NCBI GenBank assembly: GCA_947570615.1
Contig: CANOVJ010000011.1
Location: forward strand, 1-64,000
DNA: 64,000 nucleotides
Direction: 5' to 3'
DNA from: an uncultured Lachnospiraceae bacterium
Lineage (GTDB): Bacteria > Bacillota > Clostridia > Lachnospirales > Lachnospiraceae
Made by a program: the position numbers and the translations under genes. Of the stretch, positions 57,196 to 64,000 are shown piece by piece. Below the pieces are notes generated by a model. That model saw only the letters and a program-made list of their open reading frames with translations. It ran no database searches and was not told the origin of the DNA. Numbering within the stretch: the stretch's first letter is position 1; every line of letters starts with the position of its first letter.

Positions 57196-57557
57196 TCGTT
57201 TGTCATTTTATAAAACGCTTTCCACATGGGCAGTGTTTTACAATATCCGGCGCGCTCGCAGGCCTTTGCTTCACAGCCAAGACAGGCAACGGGCGCCAGA
57301 TTCCCCTCGGTAATCCGCAGGATATCTCCCACCCGATATTCATCCGGTTCGCCGGTCAGCCTGTATCCTCCCCCTTTCCGCTGCAGACCTTCAATCATGC
57401 CGCTTCTGGTCAGTGACGGAAGGATCTGCTCTAAATATTTCAGGGAAATGTTCTGCCTCCCGGCAATTATCTTCATAGGAATGTATCCGTCGCGGTAATG
57501 CTCCGCCAAATCGATCATTACGCGCAACGCATACCTCCCTCTCGTTGAAATCATCAT
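57093..57557 (-). CDS. Rrf2-family regulator of sulfur metabolism (CymR/IscR-like)
   Basis: 154 residues. Winged helix (ISTRGRYALRVMIDLAEHYR, then NISLKYLEQILPSLTRSGMI and GKGGGYRL-like RKGGGYRL) and a cysteine set CLGCEAKACERAGYC at about 97-111, like cluster-binding Rrf2 proteins. Directly downstream of metY and cysK, 10 bases from the cysK stop, so most likely the operon's own regulator, CymR-like. The ATG at 57557 is set by GAAGGAA. The 3' end overlaps the convergent NERD gene. Confidence 0.88.
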   Translation of the reverse strand: MMISTRGRYALRVMIDLAEHYRDGYIPMKIIAGRQNISLKYLEQILPSLTRSGMIEGLQRKGGGYRLTGEPDEYRVGDILRITEGNLAPVACLGCEAKACERAGYCKTLPMWKAFYKMTNDYFDGITLSDLVSRKLVSWEAEGSLCKSSESARF

Positions 57558-57567
57558 ATTATTCCTT

Positions 57568-58500
57568 CTATTCCGCAAACAGTGGTGTGGACAGATATCT
57601 ATCGCCCGTATCAGGAAGCAGCACAACGATTGTCTTTCCCTCGTTTTCCGGGCGTCTGGCAAGCTCGATGGCCGCAAATGCGGCTGCGCCGGAGGAAATA
57701 CCCACAAGAACGCCCTCCCTTTTGCCAATCAGCCTGCCCGTGGAAAACGCGTCCTCATCAGAAACCGGGATGATCTCGTCGCAGATCTCCCTATTCAGGA
57801 CTTTCGGGATAAAGCCTGCGCCAATCCCCTGAATCCCGTGGGAACCCGCAGCGCCGCCAGAAAGAACCGCAGAGGAGGCGGGCTCAACGGCAACGACTCT
57901 GATCGCCGGATTTCGGGATTTAAGGTATTCGCCTGTGCCGGTTATGGTTCCGCCGGTTCCTGCTCCGGCCACAAAAATGTCCACCGCGCCGTCCAGATCC
58001 TCATAAATCTCCGGCCCGGTATTTTCTCTGTGGGCTTTCGGATTGGCTGGATTCACGAACTGGCCGGGAATAAAGCTGCCGGGAATTTCGCCGGCAAGCT
58101 CTTCGGCCTTCTCGATAGCGCCCTTCATGCCTTTCGCGCCTTCGGTAAGCACGAGCTCAGCCCCATAGGCCTTCATCAGCTGTCTGCGCTCCAGGGACAT
58201 GGTTTCGGGCATTACGATGATGATACGGTAGCCTCTTGCCGCGGCCACGGACGCAAGGCCGATACCGGTGTTTCCGCTTGTGGGTTCGATGATCACGGAG
58301 GAGGGAACGAGTTTGCCTGCCGCCTCGGCTTCATCTAACATTTCTCTTGCAATGCGGTCCTTAACGGAACCTGCCGGATTAAATAATTCCAGCTTGGCCA
58401 CAAGCCTGGCTTTGAGATGAAACGCTTTTTCAATATGTGTCAGCTCCAGAAGCGGGGTTTTGCCAATCAGCTGATCGGCAGATGTATAAATATTGCTCAT
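57568..58500 (-). CDS. cysK: Cysteine synthase (O-acetylserine sulfhydrylase)
   Basis: 310 residues, PLP enzyme making cysteine from O-acetylserine and sulfide. PLP lysine K47 in NPAGSVKDR, substrate loop [10 protein letters not shown], phosphate loop [12 protein letters not shown], and [11 protein letters not shown] near the C-terminus. AGGAGG site; it begins two bases after the metY stop, so the two are co-transcribed. Confidence 0.96.
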   Translation of the reverse strand: MSNIYTSADQLIGKTPLLELTHIEKAFHLKARLVAKLELFNPAGSVKDRIAREMLDEAEAAGKLVPSSVIIEPTSGNTGIGLASVAAARGYRIIIVMPETMSLERRQLMKAYGAELVLTEGAKGMKGAIEKAEELAGEIPGSFIPGQFVNPANPKAHRENTGPEIYEDLDGAVDIFVAGAGTGGTITGTGEYLKSRNPAIRVVAVEPASSAVLSGGAAGSHGIQGIGAGFIPKVLNREICDEIIPVSDEDAFSTGRLIGKREGVLVGISSGAAAFAAIELARRPENEGKTIVVLLPDTGDRYLSTPLFAE

Positions 58501-58502
58501 TG

Positions 58503-59792
58503 TCAGACCTCCTTAACTGCGTCAAAGCCCCTTTGCAGATCAGCGATAATATCGTCGATATGCTCGGTACCGATGGAAAGACGGATGGTATTGGGTTTGA
58601 TATCCTGCCCGGCCAGCTCCTCCTGGCTGAGCTGGCTGTGAGTGGTGGTTGCGGGATGAATGACAAGGCTCTTGACATCCGCCACATTGGCAAGCAGGGA
58701 AAAAAGCTGCAGGCTGTCAATAAACCTGTGGGCCTGCTTTACGCCGCCTTTTATCTCGAAGGTGAAGATGGAGCCGCCGCCCTCCGGAAAATACTTCCGG
58801 TACAGTCGGTGATCGGGATGCTCCGGCAGGGAGGGATGGTTAACCTTCTCAACCTGCGGATGATTTTTCAGGAATTCGACTACTTTTTTTGTATTCTCCG
58901 CGTGACGTTCCAGGCGCAGCGAAAGCGTTTCAATCCCCTGCAAAAGCAGGAAGGCCGCAAAAGGAGAGATGGTGGCGCCCATATCCCGGAGCAGGATCGC
59001 ACGGATATAGGTGACAAACGCCGCAGGACCGGCTGCACTTACAAAGGATATGCCGTGATAGCCGGGATTGGCCTCTGTCAGAGCCGGATATTTTCCGCCT
59101 GCGGCCCAGTCAAATCGCCCGCCGTCCACGATCAGACCGCCAAGGGTGGTGCCGTGACCGCCAAGGAACTTTGTCGCGGAATGCACTACGATATCTGCAC
59201 CGTGCTCGAAGGGGCGGATCAGGCAGGGTGTGCCGAACGTATTGTCTGCCACCAGAGGAAGACCGTGTCTGTGCGCAAGCTCTGCCAGCGCGTCGATATC
59301 CGGAATATCGCTGTTGGGATTTCCCAGTGTCTCGATGTAAATCGCTCTGGTATTGTCCTTAATGGCGGCTTCTGTCTCAGCGAGATCATGTATATTTACA
59401 AAGCTGGCTGTAATGCCGAAGTTCGCAAGGGTGTGGGCCAGAAGATTGTAGCTGCCTCCGTAGATCGTTTTCTGAGCCACGAAATGGCCGCCGTTCTGAC
59501 CAAGCGCTTCCAGCGTATAGGTAATCGCCGCCGCACCGGATGCGAGGGCCAGGGCAGCAACGCCCCCTTCAAGGGCAGCCACCCGCTGCTCGAGCACCTC
59601 CTGCGTGGAGTTAGTCAGTCTGCCGTAAATATTCCCGGCATCGGCAAGGCCAAACCGTGCAGCGGCGTGTTCGCAGTTGCGAAAAACGTAAGAGGCAGTT
59701 GCGTAGATTGGCACAGCGCGGGCGTCGGTGGCAGGGTCGGGATTCTCCTGGCCGGCGTGGAGCTGCAGCGTTTCAAACCTGTAATCAGACAT
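58503..59792 (-). CDS. metY: O-acetylhomoserine sulfhydrylase (Cys/Met metabolism PLP enzyme)
   Basis: 429 residues. Cys_Met_Meta_PP family: [38 protein letters not shown], and the PLP lysine in [18 protein letters not shown] (about 205-210). Converts O-acetylhomoserine and sulfide to homocysteine. First gene of metY-cysK-Rrf2, with a promoter and dyad just upstream and an AGAAAGGA site. Confidence 0.95.
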   Translation of the reverse strand: MSDYRFETLQLHAGQENPDPATDARAVPIYATASYVFRNCEHAAARFGLADAGNIYGRLTNSTQEVLEQRVAALEGGVAALALASGAAAITYTLEALGQNGGHFVAQKTIYGGSYNLLAHTLANFGITASFVNIHDLAETEAAIKDNTRAIYIETLGNPNSDIPDIDALAELAHRHGLPLVADNTFGTPCLIRPFEHGADIVVHSATKFLGGHGTTLGGLIVDGGRFDWAAGGKYPALTEANPGYHGISFVSAAGPAAFVTYIRAILLRDMGATISPFAAFLLLQGIETLSLRLERHAENTKKVVEFLKNHPQVEKVNHPSLPEHPDHRLYRKYFPEGGGSIFTFEIKGGVKQAHRFIDSLQLFSLLANVADVKSLVIHPATTTHSQLSQEELAGQDIKPNTIRLSIGTEHIDDIIADLQRGFDAVKEV

Positions 59793-59820
59793 GGTCGTTA
59801 TTTCCTTTCTGTTTTATTCG

Positions 59821-59869
59821 CCTATTAATATGATAGGTGAATATTACCACTTATTACCTACTGTGTCAA
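59821..59869 (-). promoter_or_regulatory. Promoter and dyad of the metY-cysK operon
   Basis: Minus strand: TTGACA (59869-59864), 17 bp, TAATAT (59846-59841). Immediately downstream is CCTAT-N7-ATAGG (59821-59837), a dyad over the probable transcription start and a good candidate for the Rrf2 site. The -35 overlaps the stop codon of trpA. Confidence 0.75.
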
Positions 59870-60639
59870 TAGGTAATCGCGTCCTTCATGGATTTAACAT
59901 ATGCGCCGATATGGTCAGGCGCATTACGTCCATATTTTTCCAGAAGCTTTATGATGGCGGAGCCCACAATAACGCCGTCCGAGAGAGCCGCCATTTTTCC
60001 CGCCTGTTCGGGGGTGGAAATACCAAAGCCAATGGCGCAGGGAATGTCCGTATTTTGTCTTACCACCTCTACGATGGAGGCAAGGTCGGTCCTGATTTCG
60101 CTGCGTGTGCCGGTAACCCCAAGGCTGGAGACAATGTACAGAAAGCCTTCGGCTTCCCGGGCGATCATGGCGATTCGGTTCTCAGAGGTAGGCGCAACCA
60201 GAGACACCAGATCCACACCGTACCGCCGGCAAAGGGGATGAAAATCCTCCTTTTCTTCAAAGGGCAGGTCGGGCAGGATCAGCCCGTCGATTTCAATCTC
60301 TCTGCAGGCGGAAATAAATCTTTCCGCACCATAAGAAAACACCACATTCGCATAGGTCATAAATACCATGGGTACGTGGACATCGCGGCGGAGCTCCTTC
60401 ACAAAAGCAAATATCTTATCTGTCGTTACGCCGCCCTTTAACGCCCGCAGATTCGCGCCTTGGATGACGGGGCCTTCGGCGGTGGGATCCGAGAAGGGGA
60501 TCCCAAGCTCAATGAGATCTGCGCCGTTTTCGACAGCGGCACGGACGGCGGCGGCAGTGGTTTCCAGGTCAGGATCCCCGCAGGTGATGAATGCAATAAA
60601 GGCCTTTCCCTTTTCGAACGCTTCTTTTATCTTACTCAT
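59866..60639 (-). CDS. trpA: Tryptophan synthase alpha chain
   Basis: 257 residues. TIM barrel cleaving indole-3-glycerol phosphate. Catalytic Glu44 (IELGIPFSD, equivalent to E49 of E. coli); the E. coli D60 position is Glu55 here (PTAEGP), a variant I recall in other Firmicutes. Phosphate loop GFGIS and DGVIVGSAI present. ATG 60639 with GGGAGG; eight bases of overlap with trpB. Last gene of the operon. Confidence 0.95.
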   Translation of the reverse strand: MSKIKEAFEKGKAFIAFITCGDPDLETTAAAVRAAVENGADLIELGIPFSDPTAEGPVIQGANLRALKGGVTTDKIFAFVKELRRDVHVPMVFMTYANVVFSYGAERFISACREIEIDGLILPDLPFEEKEDFHPLCRRYGVDLVSLVAPTSENRIAMIAREAEGFLYIVSSLGVTGTRSEIRTDLASIVEVVRQNTDIPCAIGFGISTPEQAGKMAALSDGVIVGSAIIKLLEKYGRNAPDHIGAYVKSMKDAITY

Positions 60640-61822
60640 GAATATCCTCCCCTCTGTAACGGGCAATGGCGGCGCAGTCCTTGTCTCCCCTGCCTGAAAT
60701 GGTGACCGTGATGATCCGGTCTCTGTCCATGTCCGGCGCGATTTTCATGGCATGGGCGATGGCATGGGCCGATTCGATTGCCGGAATGATTCCCTCCGTC
60801 CTGGCCAGGTATTCAAAGGCGTTTACGGCTTCCTCATCCGTTACGGGCACATATTCCGCCCTGCCCATATCATGCAGATGAGCGTGCTCAGGACCAATGC
60901 CCGGGTAGTCGAGCCCTGCCGAAATCGAATAAACGGGTGCGATCTGGCCGTATTGATCCTGACAGAAGTAGGACTTCATTCCGTGGAAAATGCCCGGTTT
61001 TCCTGTGGCGATGGTGGCCGCCGTCTCCTGGGTGTCAACGCCTCTGCCTGCCGCCTCGCATCCGATAAGTCTGACGCCCTTATCTTCAATGAAGTGCCAG
61101 AAGCTGCCGATGGCGTTCGACCCGCCGCCAACGCAGGCGATAACCACGTCCGGAAGCCGGCCCTCCTTCTGCATAAGCTGCCATCTGATCTCCTTTGAGA
61201 TCACGGCCTGAAAATCACGGACAATGACCGGAAAAGGGTGCGGGCCCATAACCGAGCCAAGGCAGTAGTGGGCGTCATCGACACGGGAGGTCCATTCCCG
61301 CAGCGCTTCGGATACGGCGTCCTTTAAGGTGGCCGTGCCCGTCATAACCGGGACGACCTGTGCCCCGAGCAGCCGCATACGGTACACATTAAGCGCCTGG
61401 CGGAGGGTATCCTCCTTTCCCATGAACACAACGCATTCCATCCCCATGAGTGCGGCGGCGGTAGCCGTGGCAACGCCGTGCTGTCCTGCTCCGGTCTCGG
61501 CGATCAGACGTTTCTTTCCCATCTTTTTTGCCAGAAGCGCCTGGCCCAGCACATTGTTGATCTTGTGCGCTCCGGTGTGGTTTAAGTCCTCGCGCTTGAG
61601 ATAAATTCTGGCGCCGCCCAGGTCCCCTGTCATTTTCTCCGCATAATAAAGGCGTGAGGGCCTGCCGGCGTATTCGTTGAAAAGTTCGGTCAGTTCTCGG
61701 TTAAAGGCAGGATCCTTTTTGTAATGGTTATATGCTTTTTCCAGTTCAATCACCGCATTCATCAGCGTTTCAGGGATATACTGACCGCCGTGAATGCCAA
61801 ATCGTCCGTCAGGATTGGTCAT
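60632..61822 (-). CDS. trpB: Tryptophan synthase beta chain
   Basis: 396 residues. PLP lysine K87 in [22 protein letters not shown], the serine/PLP phosphate loop [12 protein letters not shown], and the alpha-subunit contact region. Joins indole with serine to give tryptophan, in complex with TrpA. Overlaps trpF by 14 bases. Confidence 0.97.
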   Translation of the reverse strand: MTNPDGRFGIHGGQYIPETLMNAVIELEKAYNHYKKDPAFNRELTELFNEYAGRPSRLYYAEKMTGDLGGARIYLKREDLNHTGAHKINNVLGQALLAKKMGKKRLIAETGAGQHGVATATAAALMGMECVVFMGKEDTLRQALNVYRMRLLGAQVVPVMTGTATLKDAVSEALREWTSRVDDAHYCLGSVMGPHPFPVIVRDFQAVISKEIRWQLMQKEGRLPDVVIACVGGGSNAIGSFWHFIEDKGVRLIGCEAAGRGVDTQETAATIATGKPGIFHGMKSYFCQDQYGQIAPVYSISAGLDYPGIGPEHAHLHDMGRAEYVPVTDEEAVNAFEYLARTEGIIPAIESAHAIAHAMKIAPDMDRDRIITVTISGRGDKDCAAIARYRGEDIHE

Positions 61823-62426
61823 GTTCGTCTTCCTTTCTGACGGCGGCCACGAATGCCGCCATCTTACGTTTATCTTTTATCCCGTCAGTCTCAATGCCTG
61901 AGCTGACGTCCACCCCGTAAGGGGCCAGCCGCCTCAGCGCATCCTTCACATTGTCAGGATTCAGTCCTCCGGCAAGGAAATAAGGCCTGGGGAAATTCTG
62001 CGCCAGCTTCCAGTCAAAGCTCCCTCCCGAGCCGGAACCGGAATCGAGCAGAATGTAATCGGCACCGCTTCGCCCTGCCCTGGCAATATCCCTTTCCGTT
62101 TCGATGCGGAAGGCTCTGATGAGAGGTCTGCCTGTCAGGGCGCGCAGCCTTTGAATGTATTCTTCGTCCTCACTGCCGTGAAGCTGGGCGATATCGATGA
62201 TGCCGCCGTTTAAAAAGGCGGCGACGGCCTGGGCGGTCTCATTTACAAATACGCCCACCGCTCTGATCCGGGGATCAAGGGCCTGTTTCAGCTCCGCTGC
62301 CCTTTGAGGCGTGACATACCGGCGGCTTCTGGGGGCAAACACAAATCCCACACAGTCGGGCCCCAGTTCATTTGCCGCCCTTATATCCTCAGGCCGGGTC
62401 AGACCGCAGAGCTTTATCCTTGTCAC
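61809..62426 (-). CDS. trpF: Phosphoribosylanthranilate isomerase
   Basis: 205 residues. (beta/alpha)8 enzyme with [11 protein letters not shown] (catalytic Cys7), LDSGSGSGG (catalytic Asp) and [11 protein letters not shown] (phosphate). Isomerises PRA to CdRP. A separate gene here, not fused to trpC. Overlaps trpC by 4 bases. Confidence 0.96.
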   Translation of the reverse strand: MTRIKLCGLTRPEDIRAANELGPDCVGFVFAPRSRRYVTPQRAAELKQALDPRIRAVGVFVNETAQAVAAFLNGGIIDIAQLHGSEDEEYIQRLRALTGRPLIRAFRIETERDIARAGRSGADYILLDSGSGSGGSFDWKLAQNFPRPYFLAGGLNPDNVKDALRRLAPYGVDVSSGIETDGIKDKRKMAAFVAAVRKEDEHDQS

Positions 62427-63208
62427 AGGCGGCCCCGCAGTTCTGCCAGCAGAGCTTTTCTGTCAGGCGCTCTCATCAGCATTTCGCCGATCAGCACGGC
62501 GTCCGCGCCGATTTCCCGAAGCTGATCTATGTCCTGCGCGCTGCTGATGCCGCTTTCGGAGACAAACAGGACATCCCGGGGAATCAGCTCCCGGAGTCTG
62601 CGGCTGTTGTCCGTATCCACGGAAAAATCCTTAAGATTGCGGTTGTTGACCCCGATGACGCGCCCCCCTGCCCTGAGCGCCATTTCCACTTCGGCTTCAT
62701 CATGTACCTCTATCAGGGCGGAAAGCTCCAGCTCATCGCAGATATGGAGGTATTCCCTGATTTCCTCCTGCGTCAGGACAGAACAGATCAGAAGCACCGC
62801 CGAGGCCCCCAGCGTCCTGGCCTGATAGATCATGTATTCATCCACCGTGAAATCCTTGCGAAGGCACGGAACTTTAACCGTATCCGCGATCTCGCAGAGG
62901 TACGCATCGCTGCCCAGAAACCATTTCGGCTCGGTAAGCACGGAGATGCAGTCGGCTCCCGCCGCCTCATAATCCCTGGCAATCTGCAGATAAGGAAAAT
63001 CAGGGGCAATCAGACCTTTGGAGGGGGACGCCTTTTTGCACTCGCAGATGAAGGAAATACCCGGTTTTTTCAGAGCGTTTTCAAAAGCGAAGCCGCCTCC
63101 GGGAAGGGAGAGGGCCTGGCGCCGGATCTCCTCGAAGGGGATCCTCTGTCTGGCCAGTCTGGCACGTTCCCGGGCATGGCCGGCGAGCTGATCCAGGATG
63201 GTGGTCAT
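62423..63208 (-). CDS. trpC: Indole-3-glycerol phosphate synthase
   Basis: 261 residues. [13 protein letters not shown] (substrate lysines), [27 protein letters not shown] (catalytic Lys), [13 protein letters not shown] and FVSESGISS cover the full TrpC signature. Forms indole-3-glycerol phosphate. Overlaps trpD by 4 bases. Confidence 0.96.
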   Translation of the reverse strand: MTTILDQLAGHARERARLARQRIPFEEIRRQALSLPGGGFAFENALKKPGISFICECKKASPSKGLIAPDFPYLQIARDYEAAGADCISVLTEPKWFLGSDAYLCEIADTVKVPCLRKDFTVDEYMIYQARTLGASAVLLICSVLTQEEIREYLHICDELELSALIEVHDEAEVEMALRAGGRVIGVNNRNLKDFSVDTDNSRRLRELIPRDVLFVSESGISSAQDIDQLREIGADAVLIGEMLMRAPDRKALLAELRGRL

Positions 63209-64000
63209 ACTTCCACCTCCGGACGGTTGCTGACCTCAATCAGCTTATTTAATACGTCAAGGGCCTTTCCGGAATCGATGAGCCGGGCGGCGAGATCGAT
63301 GCCGTTTTTCATGGTGTCGGCCCTGCCTCCGATATACAGCGCCGCGCCTGCATTCATCAGAACGGCGTTTCTTTTGTGCCCCTTTTCTCCTCTCAGGATA
63401 TCCAGGGTAATCCGGGCGTTTTCCTCCGGTGCAGCGCCCCTTAAATCCTCTCTGGCGCAGCGCTCAAAGCCGAAATCCTCGGGCGTAATCACATAAGATC
63501 TGAACCAGCCGTCGCGGATCTCGCTGATCGTGGTGGGCGCGCTCAGAGAAATCTCATCCAGCTTATCCTGCCCGTAAACCACCATCCCCCGTTTCACCCC
63601 GAGATTGATCAGCACCTGCGCCAGCGGCTTTACAAGATATTCGTCATACACGCCCAGAAGCTGCATGGAGGGGCTGCCGGGGTTGGTGAGGGGACCGAGG
63701 ATATTAAATACGGTGCGAAAGCCCAGTTCCCTGCGGATCGCGCCCACGTATTTCATTGAGGCATGGTATTCCTGTGCAAAAAAGAAGCACATCCCTGCCT
63801 CGCGCAGCAGCTCCCGGCATTTTGCGGGGCTCTGCCGGATATTCACGCCCAGGGCTTCCAGGCAGTCCGCAGTCCCGCACCGGGAGGAGGCCGCACGGTT
63901 GCCGTGTTTGGCCACCTTCATGCCCCCGGCCGCCGCTACCAGGGCGGAGGTGGTGGAAATGTTGAAGCTGTGCGCGTTGTCGCCGCCGGTTCCCACAATC
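63205..64000 (-). CDS. trpD: Anthranilate phosphoribosyltransferase, partial (5' end beyond the window)
   Basis: About 264 C-terminal residues. [20 protein letters not shown] is the PRPP-binding loop, [20 protein letters not shown] the anthranilate site. Joins anthranilate and PRPP. The reading frame is open to the window edge, so the N-terminal helical domain (about 70 residues) lies outside. The operon presumably continues with trpG and trpE beyond the edge. Confidence 0.95.
   Translation of the reverse strand, partial: IVGTGGDNAHSFNISTTSALVAAAGGMKVAKHGNRAASSRCGTADCLEALGVNIRQSPAKCRELLREAGMCFFFAQEYHASMKYVGAIRRELGFRTVFNILGPLTNPGSPSMQLLGVYDEYLVKPLAQVLINLGVKRGMVVYGQDKLDEISLSAPTTISEIRDGWFRSYVITPEDFGFERCAREDLRGAAPEENARITLDILRGEKGHKRNAVLMNAGAALYIGGRADTMKNGIDLAARLIDSGKALDVLNKLIEVSNRPEVEV

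Noticed and set aside
63205-64000. Truncated trpD
   Set aside because: The frame is open to the end of the window; the missing N-terminus is due to the window edge.

Overview
The window looks like the chromosome of a spore-forming Firmicute, most likely a Lachnospiraceae / Clostridium cluster XIVa gut bacterium. The evidence is strong AGGAGG ribosome-binding sites, the Rrf2-metY-cysK and trp gene styles, a PdaB-like polysaccharide deacetylase, a Bacteroides-type bifunctional fucokinase, and a siphophage whose genes are of the clostridial type. This placement is inference from gene families; no 16S or marker search was possible.

About 0.35-42.9 kb is one complete prophage of about 42.5 kb. 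Its ends are defined from the sequence. The 9-bp core GCTCCATTG occurs at 349-357 (attL) and 42890-42898 (attR), and the phage interrupts a polysaccharide deacetylase gene. The front of that gene is at 42862-43632 and its last 44 codons are stranded at 213-347. Joining the halves across the core gives one uninterrupted frame (..CHNGA/KFTAQALD..). The large serine recombinase beside attR (41473-42870) is the obvious integrase, and the phage halves of the att sites rebuild an attP with inverted arms.

Almost all phage genes run on the minus strand, so the map reads right to left. The lysogeny control region (CI-like repressor at 39285, Cro-like gene at 38900) is followed by small early genes, then replication (DUF2800, DUF2815, DNA polymerase A, VapE-type primase/helicase, VRR-NUC nuclease, SNF2 helicase). 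Next come a run of small cassette-like genes separated by one repeated linker, a tyrosine recombinase, terminase, portal, minor head protein fused to a toxin-like nuclease domain, a tRNA-Met, scaffold, capsid, connectors, tail, tape measure, tail tip, a tail-fibre gene with an inverted alternative 3' end, XkdX, holin and endolysin. Plus-strand genes between the repressor and the integrase look like lysogenic-conversion genes (zinc-ribbon membrane protein, Uma2 nuclease).

From 42.9 to 64 kb is ordinary chromosome. It holds the disrupted deacetylase, a hybrid histidine kinase followed by a sugar-type solute-binding lipoprotein, fucokinase/fucose-1-phosphate guanylyltransferase, a TrmH/SpoU methyltransferase, an AraC regulator, a small conserved protein, a sugar O-acetyltransferase, a BlaR1/BlaI pair with clear operators, a NERD protein, a metY-cysK-Rrf2 sulfur operon, and the tightly overlapping tail of a trp operon (trpD, trpC, trpF, trpB, trpA) that runs off the right edge.

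The strongest unusual signals are these: (1) the prophage sits inside a sporulation-type gene in the manner of skin or SPbeta/spsM; (2) a probable invertible tail-fibre 3' cassette; (3) a repeated intergenic linker flanking a series of small genes; (4) two inverted-repeat, RNA-like elements, at 37226-37444 and 15729-15836.
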